NCBI GenBank assembly: GCA_965238215.1
Contig: OZ250180.1
Location: 1,550,001 to 1,614,000 of the forward strand
DNA from: JAPULR01 sp965238215
GTDB lineage: Bacteria > Chloroflexota > Dehalococcoidia > Lucifugimonadales > GCA-2712585
Length of the DNA stretch: 64,000 bases
Direction of reading: 5' to 3'
Made by a program: the position numbers and the translations under genes. Below the pieces are notes generated by a model, which ran no database searches, was not told the DNA's origin, and worked only from the letters and a program-made list of their open reading frames with translations. Numbering within the stretch: position 1 is the stretch's first letter; each line of letters starts with the position of its first letter. Of this stretch, positions 7,887 to 15,857 are shown piece after piece.

Positions 7887-8795
7887 TTACATCATCCGCT
7901 CGATAATCTTCTGGGACTGCTCCTTGGTGATGCCCAGGGGGCGGAAGCCCAACGGCCCGCCTTCTTTCAGCACCGGCTCCTGGCCGTGGAGGGTTGGGGC
8001 CTGCCTCTGGAGAAACACGCCGGTATAGATCGTGTCGCCCCACAACATTGCCTTCTCGCAGGCGGCCTTCCAATCGCTGGTGTCGTGCCCTTCGTCCTCC
8101 AGCTTCTTGACGCGGGTCTTGAAGAAGGGGTGGGTGTTGTCCTTATTAAAAGTGACGCAGGGACTGAACACGTCGATGAGGGCGAATCCCTTGTGCTGCA
8201 TGCCCTGGATGATCATCTCGGTTTGGTGGCGGATGTCTCCACTGTAGGCGCGGGCCACAAAAGTAGCACCGTTCATGATAGCCCCGGTGATGGGATTGAT
8301 GGGGGGCTCGACACTGCCGAAGGGGGTGCTCTTGGTCTTCATACCCTCGGTGCTGGTGGGGGAAATTTGGCCGGTGGTAAGGCCATAGATCTGGTTGTTC
8401 ATCACCACCATGGTGAGGTCCACGTTGCGGCGGGCGGTGTGAACAAAGTGGTTGCCGCCGATGCCGTAGCCGTCCCCATCGCCGGTGGTGACGACGACGT
8501 GCATTTCGTGGTTGCCCATCTTTGCCCCCGTGGCCACGGCCAGGGAACGGCCGTGGAGGGTGTGCATACCATAGGCATTAACATAGCCGGGTAGGTTGGA
8601 AGAGCAGCCTATGCCGCTAATGACGAGCAGCTCGTGGGGACGTAAGCCCATTTCGGCAAAGGCCCGCTGGAGGCTGTTGAGCACTCCAAAGTCGCCACAG
8701 CCCGGACACCAGTCGGGAGTGACTGGGCCCCGAAAGTCTCTGGCTGTCAGCTTGCGGGCAGGCTTGCCTGTCGCGATATCTACTACGGTTGTCAT
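7887..8795 (-). CDS. korB: 2-oxoacid:ferredoxin oxidoreductase, beta (TPP) subunit
   Basis: This 302-aa subunit binds thiamine diphosphate and forms, with the product of the gene just upstream, the enzyme that oxidatively decarboxylates a 2-oxoacid (probably 2-oxoglutarate or pyruvate) to its acyl-CoA with ferredoxin as acceptor. The Cys-Pro-Gly-Cys-Gly motif near residue 30 contributes a cluster ligand region. Gly-Asp-Gly-Asp followed by a downstream Asn-Asn (residues about 105-140) is the TPP/Mg site. It starts 12 bases after korA ends. The 2-oxoglutarate preference is by family resemblance and cannot be proven from sequence alone. Confidence 0.85.
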   Translation of the reverse strand: MTTVVDIATGKPARKLTARDFRGPVTPDWCPGCGDFGVLNSLQRAFAEMGLRPHELLVISGIGCSSNLPGYVNAYGMHTLHGRSLAVATGAKMGNHEMHVVVTTGDGDGYGIGGNHFVHTARRNVDLTMVVMNNQIYGLTTGQISPTSTEGMKTKSTPFGSVEPPINPITGAIMNGATFVARAYSGDIRHQTEMIIQGMQHKGFALIDVFSPCVTFNKDNTHPFFKTRVKKLEDEGHDTSDWKAACEKAMLWGDTIYTGVFLQRQAPTLHGQEPVLKEGGPLGFRPLGITKEQSQKIIERMM

Positions 8796-8807
8796 CCTAT
8801 CACCTCT

Positions 8808-10589
8808 TTAGACTATTACTTCCTGATACGGCACATAAATATCGGTGGCGCCGTTGAGAATCTCCATGATGCCCTCGGTAACGTGGTGGGGCATGAAAGG
8901 CTCGCCGTCGTACTTGCGGACGTGACCGTCCACGGAGAGGCCAGTCTCACTGCGCAAGTACCGGTGGAACTGGCCGGAGTAGTTGTTCTCGACCATGATG
9001 GTCTTCTTTGACTTGGAGAAGATTTCGACAATTTCGTCGCCCATCAATGGGACTATCCACTTGATTGGCAGGTGGTTGGCGGTGACACCTCTCTCCGCCA
9101 GCTGCGGGATGGCCTCTTTAATGACGCCGTAGGTGGAACCCCAGCCTATGATGGTCACGTCGGCGTCCTCGGGGCCTTCCAGTTCCGGGGCGGAAACCAG
9201 CTTGGTCAACAGCTGGAACTTACGCGCCCGCTTCTCCACCATCTTGCGGCGTTTGTGGGGATGGGTAAACTCGTCGCTGATGAGGATGGAATCCTCGTCA
9301 TGCTCGTCGGTGGCCACCACGTGGGTGTAGCCTTCCAAGCCGGGTAGGGCCCTGGGGGAAATGCCCGACTCCGTGTTGAGATAGCGCTTGTAGCCGTTGG
9401 AAGCGGCGTGCTCCGTGATGATCTCCCCTCGGTCGATGACGGGCTGCATGTTAAGGGCGTCGGGGTCGAAGCTGAACCGGCCCTCGCCAATGACCAGGTC
9501 GGAAATGACGATGCCTGGGCACTGGGCCTTGTCCACCAGGTTGAAGAGCTCCGGCATGGTGTTAAAGGCGTCAAGAGCGTCTTTGGGAGCAACTATAAAC
9601 CGCTCGAAGTCGCCCTGGCTGGCGCCCAGAACCTGCCATAGGTCACCTTGTTCCGACTTAGTGGGGACGCCGGTGGAAGGTCCTGCGCGCATGACGTCGA
9701 TAAAGACTACGGGAATCTCCATCATGCCGGCGCTGCCTATCGCCTCCGTCATAAGTGCGAAGCCGCCGCCGGAGGTGGCGCACATGGCGCGGCAGCCGGT
9801 GTGGGCCGCTCCGATGGTCATGTTGGCCACGCCGATTTCGTCCTCGACCTGCCGCACCATTATGCCTAACATGCGGGCGTAGGCCGCCATCCAGTGAAGA
9901 ACCCCTGTTGAGGGGCTCATTGGGTACGCTGCGTAGAATTTGACGCCGGCGGCCGCGCCACCCATTGCGACGGCGTCGTTGCCCGCCCAGACGGCCAAGG
10001 GTTTCTCGCCCACGGGAGCGGGCGGGTCGTAGGGTGCGAAGTTTTCCGTTGCGTACTCATAGCCGGCCCGGGCAAACTTCACGTTTTCGTCCACCACCGC
10101 CTGACCATGACGCGCGAACCGCAGGTTGAGGCTGTCTTCGAGGGTCTGGAAGTCAAGCCCCAGCATGTACATGATGGAGCCCACGGCCACGGTGTTCTGG
10201 ATAAGCCGGTTCCTGCTGCCGCCCGTCAGGTGGGAGATGGGCAGCGCGCAAATCTGCACGCCCTCCTGGGCATCGTTCACCTTAATGCGATCGCCGTTGA
10301 AGACGATGCTGGAGCCCGGCCCCATGAGACCCACGTGCCGGTCGGCGGTGTCCTGGTTCAGGCACAGTAGAAGGTCCAGCTTATCTCCATGAGTCAGCAC
10401 TTCCTCCTCCCCCACTCGCATGGTGAGGAAGATGTGGCCGCCACGGATGATGGACTGATAGGCGTTGTAGGTGTAGAGGTGAAGGCCGCGGCGCACGAAG
10501 ACCCGGGCCAGAATGTCGCCCGGGGTGGCAATGCCCTGACCGGCCTCGCCGCCAATAGCCATGGCAAAATCGAACTTCCCTGAACTCAT
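8808..10589 (-). CDS. korA: 2-oxoacid:ferredoxin oxidoreductase, fused gamma-alpha subunit
   Basis: At 593 aa this is the two-domain form. Residues 1 to about 190 are the gamma (CoA-handling) domain, beginning Ala-Ile-Gly-Gly-Glu-Ala-Gly-Gln-Gly. The rest is the alpha domain, with the Tyr-Pro-Met-Ser-Pro-Ser-Thr segment near residue 222 (the 2-oxoacid-binding region) and Gly-Pro-Ser-Thr-Gly-Val-Pro-Thr near 305. The ATG has AAGGAG 8 bases upstream. A separate delta (ferredoxin) subunit is absent, as in KorAB-type enzymes. First gene of the operon korA-korB-SDR. Confidence 0.88.
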   Translation of the reverse strand: MSSGKFDFAMAIGGEAGQGIATPGDILARVFVRRGLHLYTYNAYQSIIRGGHIFLTMRVGEEEVLTHGDKLDLLLCLNQDTADRHVGLMGPGSSIVFNGDRIKVNDAQEGVQICALPISHLTGGSRNRLIQNTVAVGSIMYMLGLDFQTLEDSLNLRFARHGQAVVDENVKFARAGYEYATENFAPYDPPAPVGEKPLAVWAGNDAVAMGGAAAGVKFYAAYPMSPSTGVLHWMAAYARMLGIMVRQVEDEIGVANMTIGAAHTGCRAMCATSGGGFALMTEAIGSAGMMEIPVVFIDVMRAGPSTGVPTKSEQGDLWQVLGASQGDFERFIVAPKDALDAFNTMPELFNLVDKAQCPGIVISDLVIGEGRFSFDPDALNMQPVIDRGEIITEHAASNGYKRYLNTESGISPRALPGLEGYTHVVATDEHDEDSILISDEFTHPHKRRKMVEKRARKFQLLTKLVSAPELEGPEDADVTIIGWGSTYGVIKEAIPQLAERGVTANHLPIKWIVPLMGDEIVEIFSKSKKTIMVENNYSGQFHRYLRSETGLSVDGHVRKYDGEPFMPHHVTEGIMEILNGATDIYVPYQEVIV

Positions 10590-10666
10590 TAGGCTGCTCC
10601 TTTTACTACATAGGCCCTAATACGGGATGGCGCAAGCTCGTCGCTACCCCCTGGAAGGGCCCTGAT

Positions 10667-10682
10667 TCGACTGTAAAGTCGA
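10667..10682. promoter_or_regulatory. Palindrome upstream of korA (possible operator)
   Basis: TCGACT-GTAA-AGTCGA is a perfect 6-bp inverted repeat about 78 bases upstream of the korA start, a plausible regulator site. The rest of the 10590-10965 gap contains no gene that I can support. Confidence 0.3.
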
Positions 10683-10965
10683 CTCTTATTGCGGCACAAA
10701 TAACAGGGGCGGGCCAGATTGGCCCACCTCAGTGACGCAGTATACCCAGTTTCAATAAGGAAGTATAGCGTTACCCGTAGCCATAGGCAACCTTGGGAGA
10801 TACTATGGCTTGGGCATTGGGCGACGGTGGTTCCGCTCCGCGCTTGGCTGCGCCCACTACCCTCACCCGCTGATGCTCTCAATTCATTAGGCACTTGCGG
10901 GCAAGAGAGGAAATACGTATACTGACATAAGTACCTTGTATATGTATAAAGGATTAGATGTAGCG

Positions 10966-11193
10966 ATGAAGCAGAAGCTTACCATCACCGTGGACGCGGA
11001 GTTAATTCCGACGGCCAAGCGGTACGCCCGTGCGCGAGGCGTATCTCTTTCGTCTCTAGTGGAACAGTCGCTTAGGGAAATGACTAGAGGGGAAACCCCA
11101 TCCTTCTCCTCCCGTTGGCGCGGCAAGTTTCAGGCGGCCCAGCGCGAAAACGACCCACGATACGACGCGTTGGCCAAAAAATACCTCGAATGA
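10966..11193 (+). CDS. Antitoxin of a PIN toxin-antitoxin pair (DUF6364-like)
   Basis: This 75-aa protein begins Met-Lys-Gln-Lys-Leu-Thr-Ile-Thr-Val-Asp, followed by a helix with Ala-Lys-Arg-Tyr-Ala and Val-Ser-Leu-Ser-Ser-Leu-Val-Glu. This is the pattern of DUF6364/ribbon-helix-helix antitoxins. The ATG at 10966 is preferred to the in-frame ATG at 10936 because the shorter form matches the family length; AAAGGA lies 12 bases upstream. Its stop overlaps the toxin ATG (ATGA). It should neutralise the toxin and repress the pair. Confidence 0.75.
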   Translation: MKQKLTITVDAELIPTAKRYARARGVSLSSLVEQSLREMTRGETPSFSSRWRGKFQAAQRENDPRYDALAKKYLE

Positions 11194-11597
11194 TACTTAT
11201 AGATACAGACGTGCTCATAGATGTCGCGCTCGACAGGCGTCCGCATTCGGAATCGGCTTCGGAACTTTTCGACCGACTTGAGCAGGGGATGGGTACTGCA
11301 TGGGTGGCGTGGCATTCCCTGTCGAACCTCTATTACATCGTGACTCCTGCCATTGGAGGAGTAGGCGCACGCGACTTCATTGTCGAACTAACCCGCTTTG
11401 TAGAGGTGGCGTCAACGGCTACGGATGACATCCGCTATGCCGCCGGGCTGCCGATGTCCGACTTTGAGGACGCGATGCAGGTTGCCGCCGCCCGCGCCTG
11501 CGGAGCTCGGTGCATAGTCACAAGGAACGTCAGAGACTACGCCCGCTCGCCAATTCCTCCGGTCAATCCACTGGAGGCAATCTACGAATTCATCTGA
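11190..11597 (+). CDS. PIN-domain toxin
   Basis: This 135-aa PIN ribonuclease starts Met-Ile-Leu-Ile-Asp-Thr-Asp-Val-Leu, giving the first catalytic Asp at residue 5. The Pro-Met-Ser-Asp-Phe-Glu-Asp-Ala-Met segment near residue 90 carries the second acidic group, and Ile-Val-Thr-Arg-Asn-Val-Arg-Asp is the late strand. It overlaps the antitoxin by 4 bases. It belongs to the subgroup that pairs with DUF6364 antitoxins rather than classical VapB. No disruption seen. Confidence 0.82.
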   Translation: MILIDTDVLIDVALDRRPHSESASELFDRLEQGMGTAWVAWHSLSNLYYIVTPAIGGVGARDFIVELTRFVEVASTATDDIRYAAGLPMSDFEDAMQVAAARACGARCIVTRNVRDYARSPIPPVNPLEAIYEFI

Positions 11598-11658
11598 CAT
11601 TTGGGAACCGGAACCTGCCTAATCCTCCGCTCCGCCCACGCGTCCGTCCCCAAAAAAT

Positions 11659-11683
11659 AGGGGGCGGTTTGAAACCGGCCCCT
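11659..11683. repeat. Palindromic GGTTTGAAACC repeat, copy 1
   Basis: AGGGGCGGTTTGAAACC followed by GGCCCCT forms a stem-loop after the PIN toxin gene and before the 3' end of the glutamine synthetase gene. It belongs to a dispersed family also present at 40536, 41913, 43740 and 54440. It could serve as a bidirectional transcript end here. Confidence 0.65.
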
Positions 11684-11712
11684 ATCAAATGGCACTGAAT
11701 GTCTGAGCGAGC

Positions 11713-12768
11713 CTATTCGTCTCCGTTGTACCTCACGCCGCAGATGGTCTCCATGACCAAACGGGTGACGACGTAAGGATCCATGTTGGCGTTGGGCCGC
11801 CGGTCTTCGATGTAGCCCTTCTGGTCATGCTCCACCTGCCAGGGAATGCGCACCGACGCGCCCCTGTCCGACACGCCGTATCGGAATTCCTTGTAGGAGC
11901 AGGTCTCGTGCAGGCCGGTGAGCCGCTCTTCGATGCCGTAGCCGTAGTTGGCAATGTGCAGATCGTGACGGGTGCTCAGGGCCTCCGCCGCGTCGATGCA
12001 GGGCTGGTAGCTGTGGCGCATCTCCCTGGTGGAGAAGTTTGTATGAGCGCCGGCGCCGTTCCAGTCGCCGCGGGCGGGCTTGGGGTAGAGAGTGGCGTTG
12101 ATGCCAAAGTCCTCCGCAACCCGGTAGAGGAGCCAACGGGCGAGCCAGAGCTGGTCGGAGACCTCGACGGCGGGCAGTGGGCCAATCTGAAACTCCCACT
12201 GGCCGGGCATGACCTCGGCGTTGATGCCTTCAATCTTCAGCCCGGCCTCCAGGCAGGCCTCCAGGTGAGCCTCCACTACCTCCCGGCCATGGACTTCGTC
12301 GTCGCCCACGCCGCAGTAGTAACCACCCTGGGGCGGGGGATAGCCGGATTCCGGGAAGCCCAGGGGTCGAATGCCCTTGAAGAAGGTATACTCCTGCTCG
12401 ATGCCGAAGATCATTTCGTGTTGTCTAGTCATTTCGGCAACAGCTGCGCAGGCTGCGCGGGTGTTGCTCGCGTGGGGAGTCAAATCCGTGTTCAGTACCT
12501 CGGTCATAACCAGGATGTCTCCACGGTCCCTCTCCAGCAACTTGTCCATCTTCTTGCGAACCGGGTCCTTTATGGAGAGAACGGGCCGTATGACGCAATC
12601 GGAGTTCGAGCCGACGGCCTGGTTGGTGCTGGAGCCGTCGAAGCCCCAGAGGCCTGGTTGCTCAACTCTCATGCCAACCCTGGTCTTGGAACGGATCTTG
12701 GCGGTGGGCTTAGACCCATCTATCCATATATACTCTTCTCTTCGATAGTCTTCCCTTCTTATCAGCAT
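11713..12768 (-). CDS. glnII: Type II (eukaryote-like) glutamine synthetase
   Basis: This 351-aa enzyme makes glutamine from glutamate and ammonia with ATP. The short length and motifs fit GSII rather than the ~470-aa bacterial GSI. They are Phe-Asp-Gly-Ser-Ser-Thr near residue 45, Gly-Ile-Glu-Gln-Glu-Tyr near 123 (metal Glu), Ile-Asn-Ala-Glu-Val-Met-Pro-Gly-Gln near 182, Asn-Gly-Ala-Gly-Ala-His near 237 (ATP/ammonia site), and a C-terminal Glu-Asp-Arg-Arg. A purine-rich GGGAG lies very close to the ATG, with AAAGGAG further out. It stands alone; no ntr or glnB gene is visible. GSII is patchily distributed in bacteria. Confidence 0.92.
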   Translation of the reverse strand: MLIRREDYRREEYIWIDGSKPTAKIRSKTRVGMRVEQPGLWGFDGSSTNQAVGSNSDCVIRPVLSIKDPVRKKMDKLLERDRGDILVMTEVLNTDLTPHASNTRAACAAVAEMTRQHEMIFGIEQEYTFFKGIRPLGFPESGYPPPQGGYYCGVGDDEVHGREVVEAHLEACLEAGLKIEGINAEVMPGQWEFQIGPLPAVEVSDQLWLARWLLYRVAEDFGINATLYPKPARGDWNGAGAHTNFSTREMRHSYQPCIDAAEALSTRHDLHIANYGYGIEERLTGLHETCSYKEFRYGVSDRGASVRIPWQVEHDQKGYIEDRRPNANMDPYVVTRLVMETICGVRYNGDE

Positions 12769-13180
12769 ATCTCCCTTCCAACTCCTTTCATTGTTTATCT
12801 ACGACTTCCGCGTTTATCTGCGACTTCCGCGGCGGCGTAGGTACGAATCCGTGTGTGGGTATGCCGCTTCCGGGCACGGTACCCCAACCCTCGTTGAAGG
12901 GAGGAGTGGCCTCTGCAACCCATCGGAAACACGCTAAAAATATAGCAGAAAGCGCGGCGCACTTCAATTTGTTTGGGGCGCAGGGTCTATGATACATGGT
13001 GTCTCGGAAAGCGGACGGGTGGCAACAGGACAAGGCAGTATATTGTGAGGGAATCGACGTTATGCCGTCGCGGCCTGCCGTTTGCATACGGTTAGGCCTG
13101 GCAAGGAACCAACAAACGCGGTCATTGCAGCAGAGCGCCCCAAACCAGCGCCTATTACGCAACTCTTAATAGAGCGGAGG

Positions 13181-13213
13181 CTTATTAAGTTTTAGGCCTC
13201 AATGCTTAATAAG
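13181..13213. promoter_or_regulatory. Inverted repeat upstream of etfBA
   Basis: CTTATTAAG (13181-13189) and CTTAATAAG (13205-13213) are perfect inverted copies around a 15-base spacer that contains the palindrome AGGCCT. It sits in the otherwise empty 12769-13331 gap between the divergent glnII and etfBA genes, about 120 bases before the etfB start. A protein-binding site or an RNA hairpin are both possible. I found no supportable gene elsewhere in this gap. Confidence 0.4.
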
Positions 13214-13331
13214 GGGATCAGGTTGATCGTGCAGGCTAATGGGCCGCTTCTCATTTACCAGTTTTGACACCCTCTGGGGCCGGTGGTATATTTCCCTCCG
13301 TCCTTGGAACCGCGGCCCACAGGAGTTGGCA

Positions 13332-14132
13332 TTGCCCCTGAACATTTTCGTCCTGGCCAAGCAGGTCATCGACCCGGAGATGCCCCGTTCCGCCTTCCAG
13401 GTGGACCGGGAGAACCGCCGCGTCGTCAGCCCTTCCACCCTGCCGCCAGTGGTCAACGGCTTCGACGAAAACGCCGTGGAAGCCTCCCTTCGCATTAAAG
13501 ACACCCAAGACGCCGTAATAACCGTCATCTCAATGGGCCAGAACTTCGCTCTGGACGTGATGAAGAAACCCCTCTCCATGGGCGCCGACAGCCTCGTACT
13601 TCTCCAAGACGACGCTTTCGCCAACACCGTGGACAGCTTCGCCGTAGCGAGTATCCTAACGGCGGCGATAAAGAAGCTCGGCCCCTTCGACCTTATCATC
13701 GCAGGACGACAAGCATCTGACTGGGACAACGCCCAGGTCCCCCTGGCGGTGGCGGAGTTCCTGAACCTTCCCAGCGTCACCATCGGCAAGAAGGTGGAGG
13801 TGGGCGACGGTCGGGTGACTGTGGAACGCCAGATGCCGGAGGGTACGGAGACAGTGGAGGCCCCCTTGCCCGCCTTGGTAACGGTGAGCAACGAGTTGGG
13901 CCAGCCCCGCTACCCCACCCTGAGGGGCATTATGGCTGCCACCCGCAAGAAGCCCGTGGTCTGGTCTCTCGAAGATCTGGGATTGGACGCGGGTCAGCTT
14001 TCGCCCCAAGTCGAAACGGTGGACCTTTACGTGCCGGTAACGGAAGCGGACTGCGAGTTCATAGAAGGGGATGACGCCGCCGACGCCGGACGGCTGCTGG
14101 CCCTCAAGCTCAGGGAGGCCAAGCTGGTCTAA
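13332..14132 (+). CDS. etfB: Electron transfer flavoprotein, beta subunit
   Basis: This 266-aa subunit binds AMP and, with EtfA, carries electrons from acyl-CoA and related dehydrogenases. The TTG at 13332 with AGGAG 6 bases upstream gives the family N-terminus Pro-Leu-Asn-Ile-Phe-Val-Leu-Ala-Lys-Gln-Val. The longer frame from 13239 adds 31 residues with no homology and no ribosome site. Ala-Gly-Arg-Gln-Ala-Ser-Asp near residue 120 and Pro-Arg-Tyr-Pro-Thr-Leu-Arg-Gly-Ile near 190 are the conserved AMP-site and signature regions. Followed 24 bases later by etfA. Confidence 0.88.
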   Translation: MPLNIFVLAKQVIDPEMPRSAFQVDRENRRVVSPSTLPPVVNGFDENAVEASLRIKDTQDAVITVISMGQNFALDVMKKPLSMGADSLVLLQDDAFANTVDSFAVASILTAAIKKLGPFDLIIAGRQASDWDNAQVPLAVAEFLNLPSVTIGKKVEVGDGRVTVERQMPEGTETVEAPLPALVTVSNELGQPRYPTLRGIMAATRKKPVVWSLEDLGLDAGQLSPQVETVDLYVPVTEADCEFIEGDDAADAGRLLALKLREAKLV

Positions 14133-14156
14133 TGGACTGTCGAGAGTTGAATAGTC

Positions 14157-15152
14157 ATGGCTGATTCAGCAGGCGTTCTGGTTCTCGCCGAAATGGATGG
14201 CGGCGCCCTTTCGTCCACGGCGGCGGAACTTCTTGCCGCGGGACGCGAGGTGTCGGAAGGGCTGGGCTTGTCCCTTTCCCTCGCCGTGTCGGGAAGCGAC
14301 GTCGGGCCGGTTGCGCAGGAAGGCGCAACTCTCGGCGCACAACGTGTTTACGCTGCGGAGGACGAGCATCTGGCCGACGACCAGCCGGAACTTGTCCTGG
14401 AGGCGTGGTCACAGATATGCCGGCAGACCAGTCCTGCAGTAGTCTTGATTTCCAGGACTACGGCAGGCCGGGATCTTGCGCCGCGCTTGGCAGTTCGGCT
14501 GGGCGTGGGGTTGGCCCAAGACTGCCTGGAACTGACCGTCGACGAAGCGTCTGGGCGAATGATAGCTCACCGTCCCGTCTACGGCGGCAACGCCATGGCC
14601 GCCGTGGTGTGCAACGGAACGCCACAGATGGCGTGTATCCGTCCTAAGGCGTACGAACCTTCGGAGCGGGACGACTCCCAAAGGGCGGAGGTTATTCCTC
14701 TCAGCCTTTCCCTGGACGACTCCATGGCGAGGGTGAAGCTGGTGGAGCGGGTTGCGGAAGAGTCGGAGGGAGTGCAGCTGGAAACGGCCAAGATAGTCGT
14801 GGCCGGAGGGCGGGGGCTGGGATCGCCGGCGCCCTTCAAAGACCTGGAGATCATCGCCGGACTACTGGGGGCGGGCATAGGCGCGTCGCGGGCCGCGGTG
14901 GATGCGGGTTGGGTTCCACCCTCGTGGCAGATAGGGTTGACGGGCAAGACCATTACGCCGGACCTGTACATAACGGTGGCCATCAGCGGGGCCAGCCAGC
15001 ACATGGCGGGCTGCTCCGGCTCGAAGGTGATAGTGGCGGTGAACAAGGACGCAGAGGCCAACATCTTCAAGGAGGCCCGCTACGGAGTGGTGGGCGACTG
15101 GGAGAAGGTGCTGCCGAGCTTCACGGAGACGCTGCGGGAGCTTCTGGGTTAG
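14157..15152 (+). CDS. etfA: Electron transfer flavoprotein, alpha subunit
   Basis: This 331-aa subunit holds FAD in its C-terminal domain. The diagnostic stretch near residues 265-300 is present: Trp-Gln-Ile-Gly-Leu-Thr-Gly-Lys-Thr, Pro-Asp-Leu-Tyr-Ile, Ile-Ser-Gly-Ala-Ser-Gln-His. Gly-Arg-Gly-Leu-Gly near 217 is the start of that domain. It forms an operon with etfB. No ETF-quinone oxidoreductase or acyl-CoA dehydrogenase is nearby, so the electron donor is not defined by context. Confidence 0.9.
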   Translation: MADSAGVLVLAEMDGGALSSTAAELLAAGREVSEGLGLSLSLAVSGSDVGPVAQEGATLGAQRVYAAEDEHLADDQPELVLEAWSQICRQTSPAVVLISRTTAGRDLAPRLAVRLGVGLAQDCLELTVDEASGRMIAHRPVYGGNAMAAVVCNGTPQMACIRPKAYEPSERDDSQRAEVIPLSLSLDDSMARVKLVERVAEESEGVQLETAKIVVAGGRGLGSPAPFKDLEIIAGLLGAGIGASRAAVDAGWVPPSWQIGLTGKTITPDLYITVAISGASQHMAGCSGSKVIVAVNKDAEANIFKEARYGVVGDWEKVLPSFTETLRELLG

Positions 15153-15239
15153 CCAGGCGCCCTACCGTCCTCCGGGTGGCGGTGGCGGAAAAGTTCGGTG
15201 CGGGGTTGCGCTTGACCCCAAAGAGAGGATGGGATTAGC

Positions 15240-15515
15240 CTATCCTCCTTGCTCTGCTACCGCGGCCAGCTTGCGACGTGCTTGGGCCAGGTCATAATGG
15301 GCTTGGAAGCGCATCCAGAAGTCGGCGTCACTCCATCCAATGCGCTCCAGCGCAAGTGCTACTGACGGCGAGATGCCGCAACGTCCATTTAGCAGGCGAG
15401 ACGCCGTGTTGCGGCTAACGCCGAGATGAACGGCAAATTCATTGACGCTCCAACCGATCTCCTCCACACTATCCCGAAGGCTTTCCCCTGGATGACTCGG
15501 ATTATCTCGGCTCAT
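15240..15515 (-). CDS. higA: HigA-type HTH antitoxin
   Basis: This 91-aa protein has an XRE-type helix-turn-helix at residues about 25-55 (Trp-Ser-Val-Asn-Glu-Phe-Ala, Val-Ser-Arg-Asn-Thr-Ala-Ser-Arg-Leu-Leu-Asn-Gly-Arg). The Arg-Asp-Xaa-Pro-Ser-His-Pro-Gly-Glu N-terminus and the Phe-Trp-Met-Arg-Phe-Gln segment are typical of HigA antitoxins. An AGGAGG precedes the ATG. It follows the higB pseudogene by 11 bases, giving toxin-first order as usual for higBA. It is intact while its toxin is broken, so it may now act only as a repressor. Confidence 0.85.
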   Translation of the reverse strand: MSRDNPSHPGESLRDSVEEIGWSVNEFAVHLGVSRNTASRLLNGRCGISPSVALALERIGWSDADFWMRFQAHYDLAQARRKLAAVAEQGG

Positions 15516-15526
15516 AGTTTCGCCTC

Positions 15527-15799
15527 CTAGTGATAATCTTCCAGGTTAATGCCCACGGCTTCACCATGCACGAACCGGAAGGTAATCCGCCAATTTCCAC
15601 TCACTCGAACACTTCAAACACCCTTGCGATTGCCCTTTAATTGATGAAGGCGGTTGGCGGGCTGATCCATCTGGCTAGGGCGAACGGCGAAGAATAACTG
15701 GTCAAGGATTCGGCCAATTCTTCGCACATGGGCAGGATTGAGGCGACGTGGGTCTCCTCGTTCCCAAAACCGCCGCAACCCCGAATGTCTGAACTCCAT
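15527..15799 (-). pseudogene. higB: HigB/RelE-type toxin broken by one in-frame TGA
   Basis: Reading from ATG 15799 gives a HigB-like start (Phe-Arg-His-Ser-Gly-Leu-Arg-Arg-Phe) and the Leu-Lys-Gly-Asn-Arg-Lys-Gly segment. A TGA at 15614-15616 (codon 62) interrupts it. The same frame then continues with Ser-Val-Arg-Val-Ser-Gly-Asn-Trp-Arg-Ile-Thr-Phe-Arg-Phe and ends in Leu-Glu-Asp-Tyr-His and a stop at 15527, exactly as intact HigB proteins do. Relatives carry Trp at or next to this position, so TGG to TGA is the simplest change. Full length would be 90 aa. Confidence 0.85.
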
Positions 15800-15857
15800 A
15801 CCTCTATTGTGCCGTGTAGCGGCACATAATGCAATCTGTCAGCGGGCTGGGTGCACC

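Noticed and set aside
7843..8073. N-terminal extension of the SDR to 8073
   Set aside because: It overlaps korB and adds 77 low-complexity residues; SDRs begin just before the Rossmann strand, at 7842.
10589..10894. 101-codon minus-strand frame before korA
   Set aside because: No ribosome site, mixed composition, and it covers the palindrome and probable promoter region of the kor operon.
11827..12840. 337-codon plus-strand frame over the glutamine synthetase gene
   Set aside because: Antisense shadow of a well-conserved gene; no motifs and no ribosome site.
15614..15616. Selenocysteine at the HigB TGA
   Set aside because: Relatives have Trp at or beside this position, no suitable hairpin follows, and toxin decay is common.
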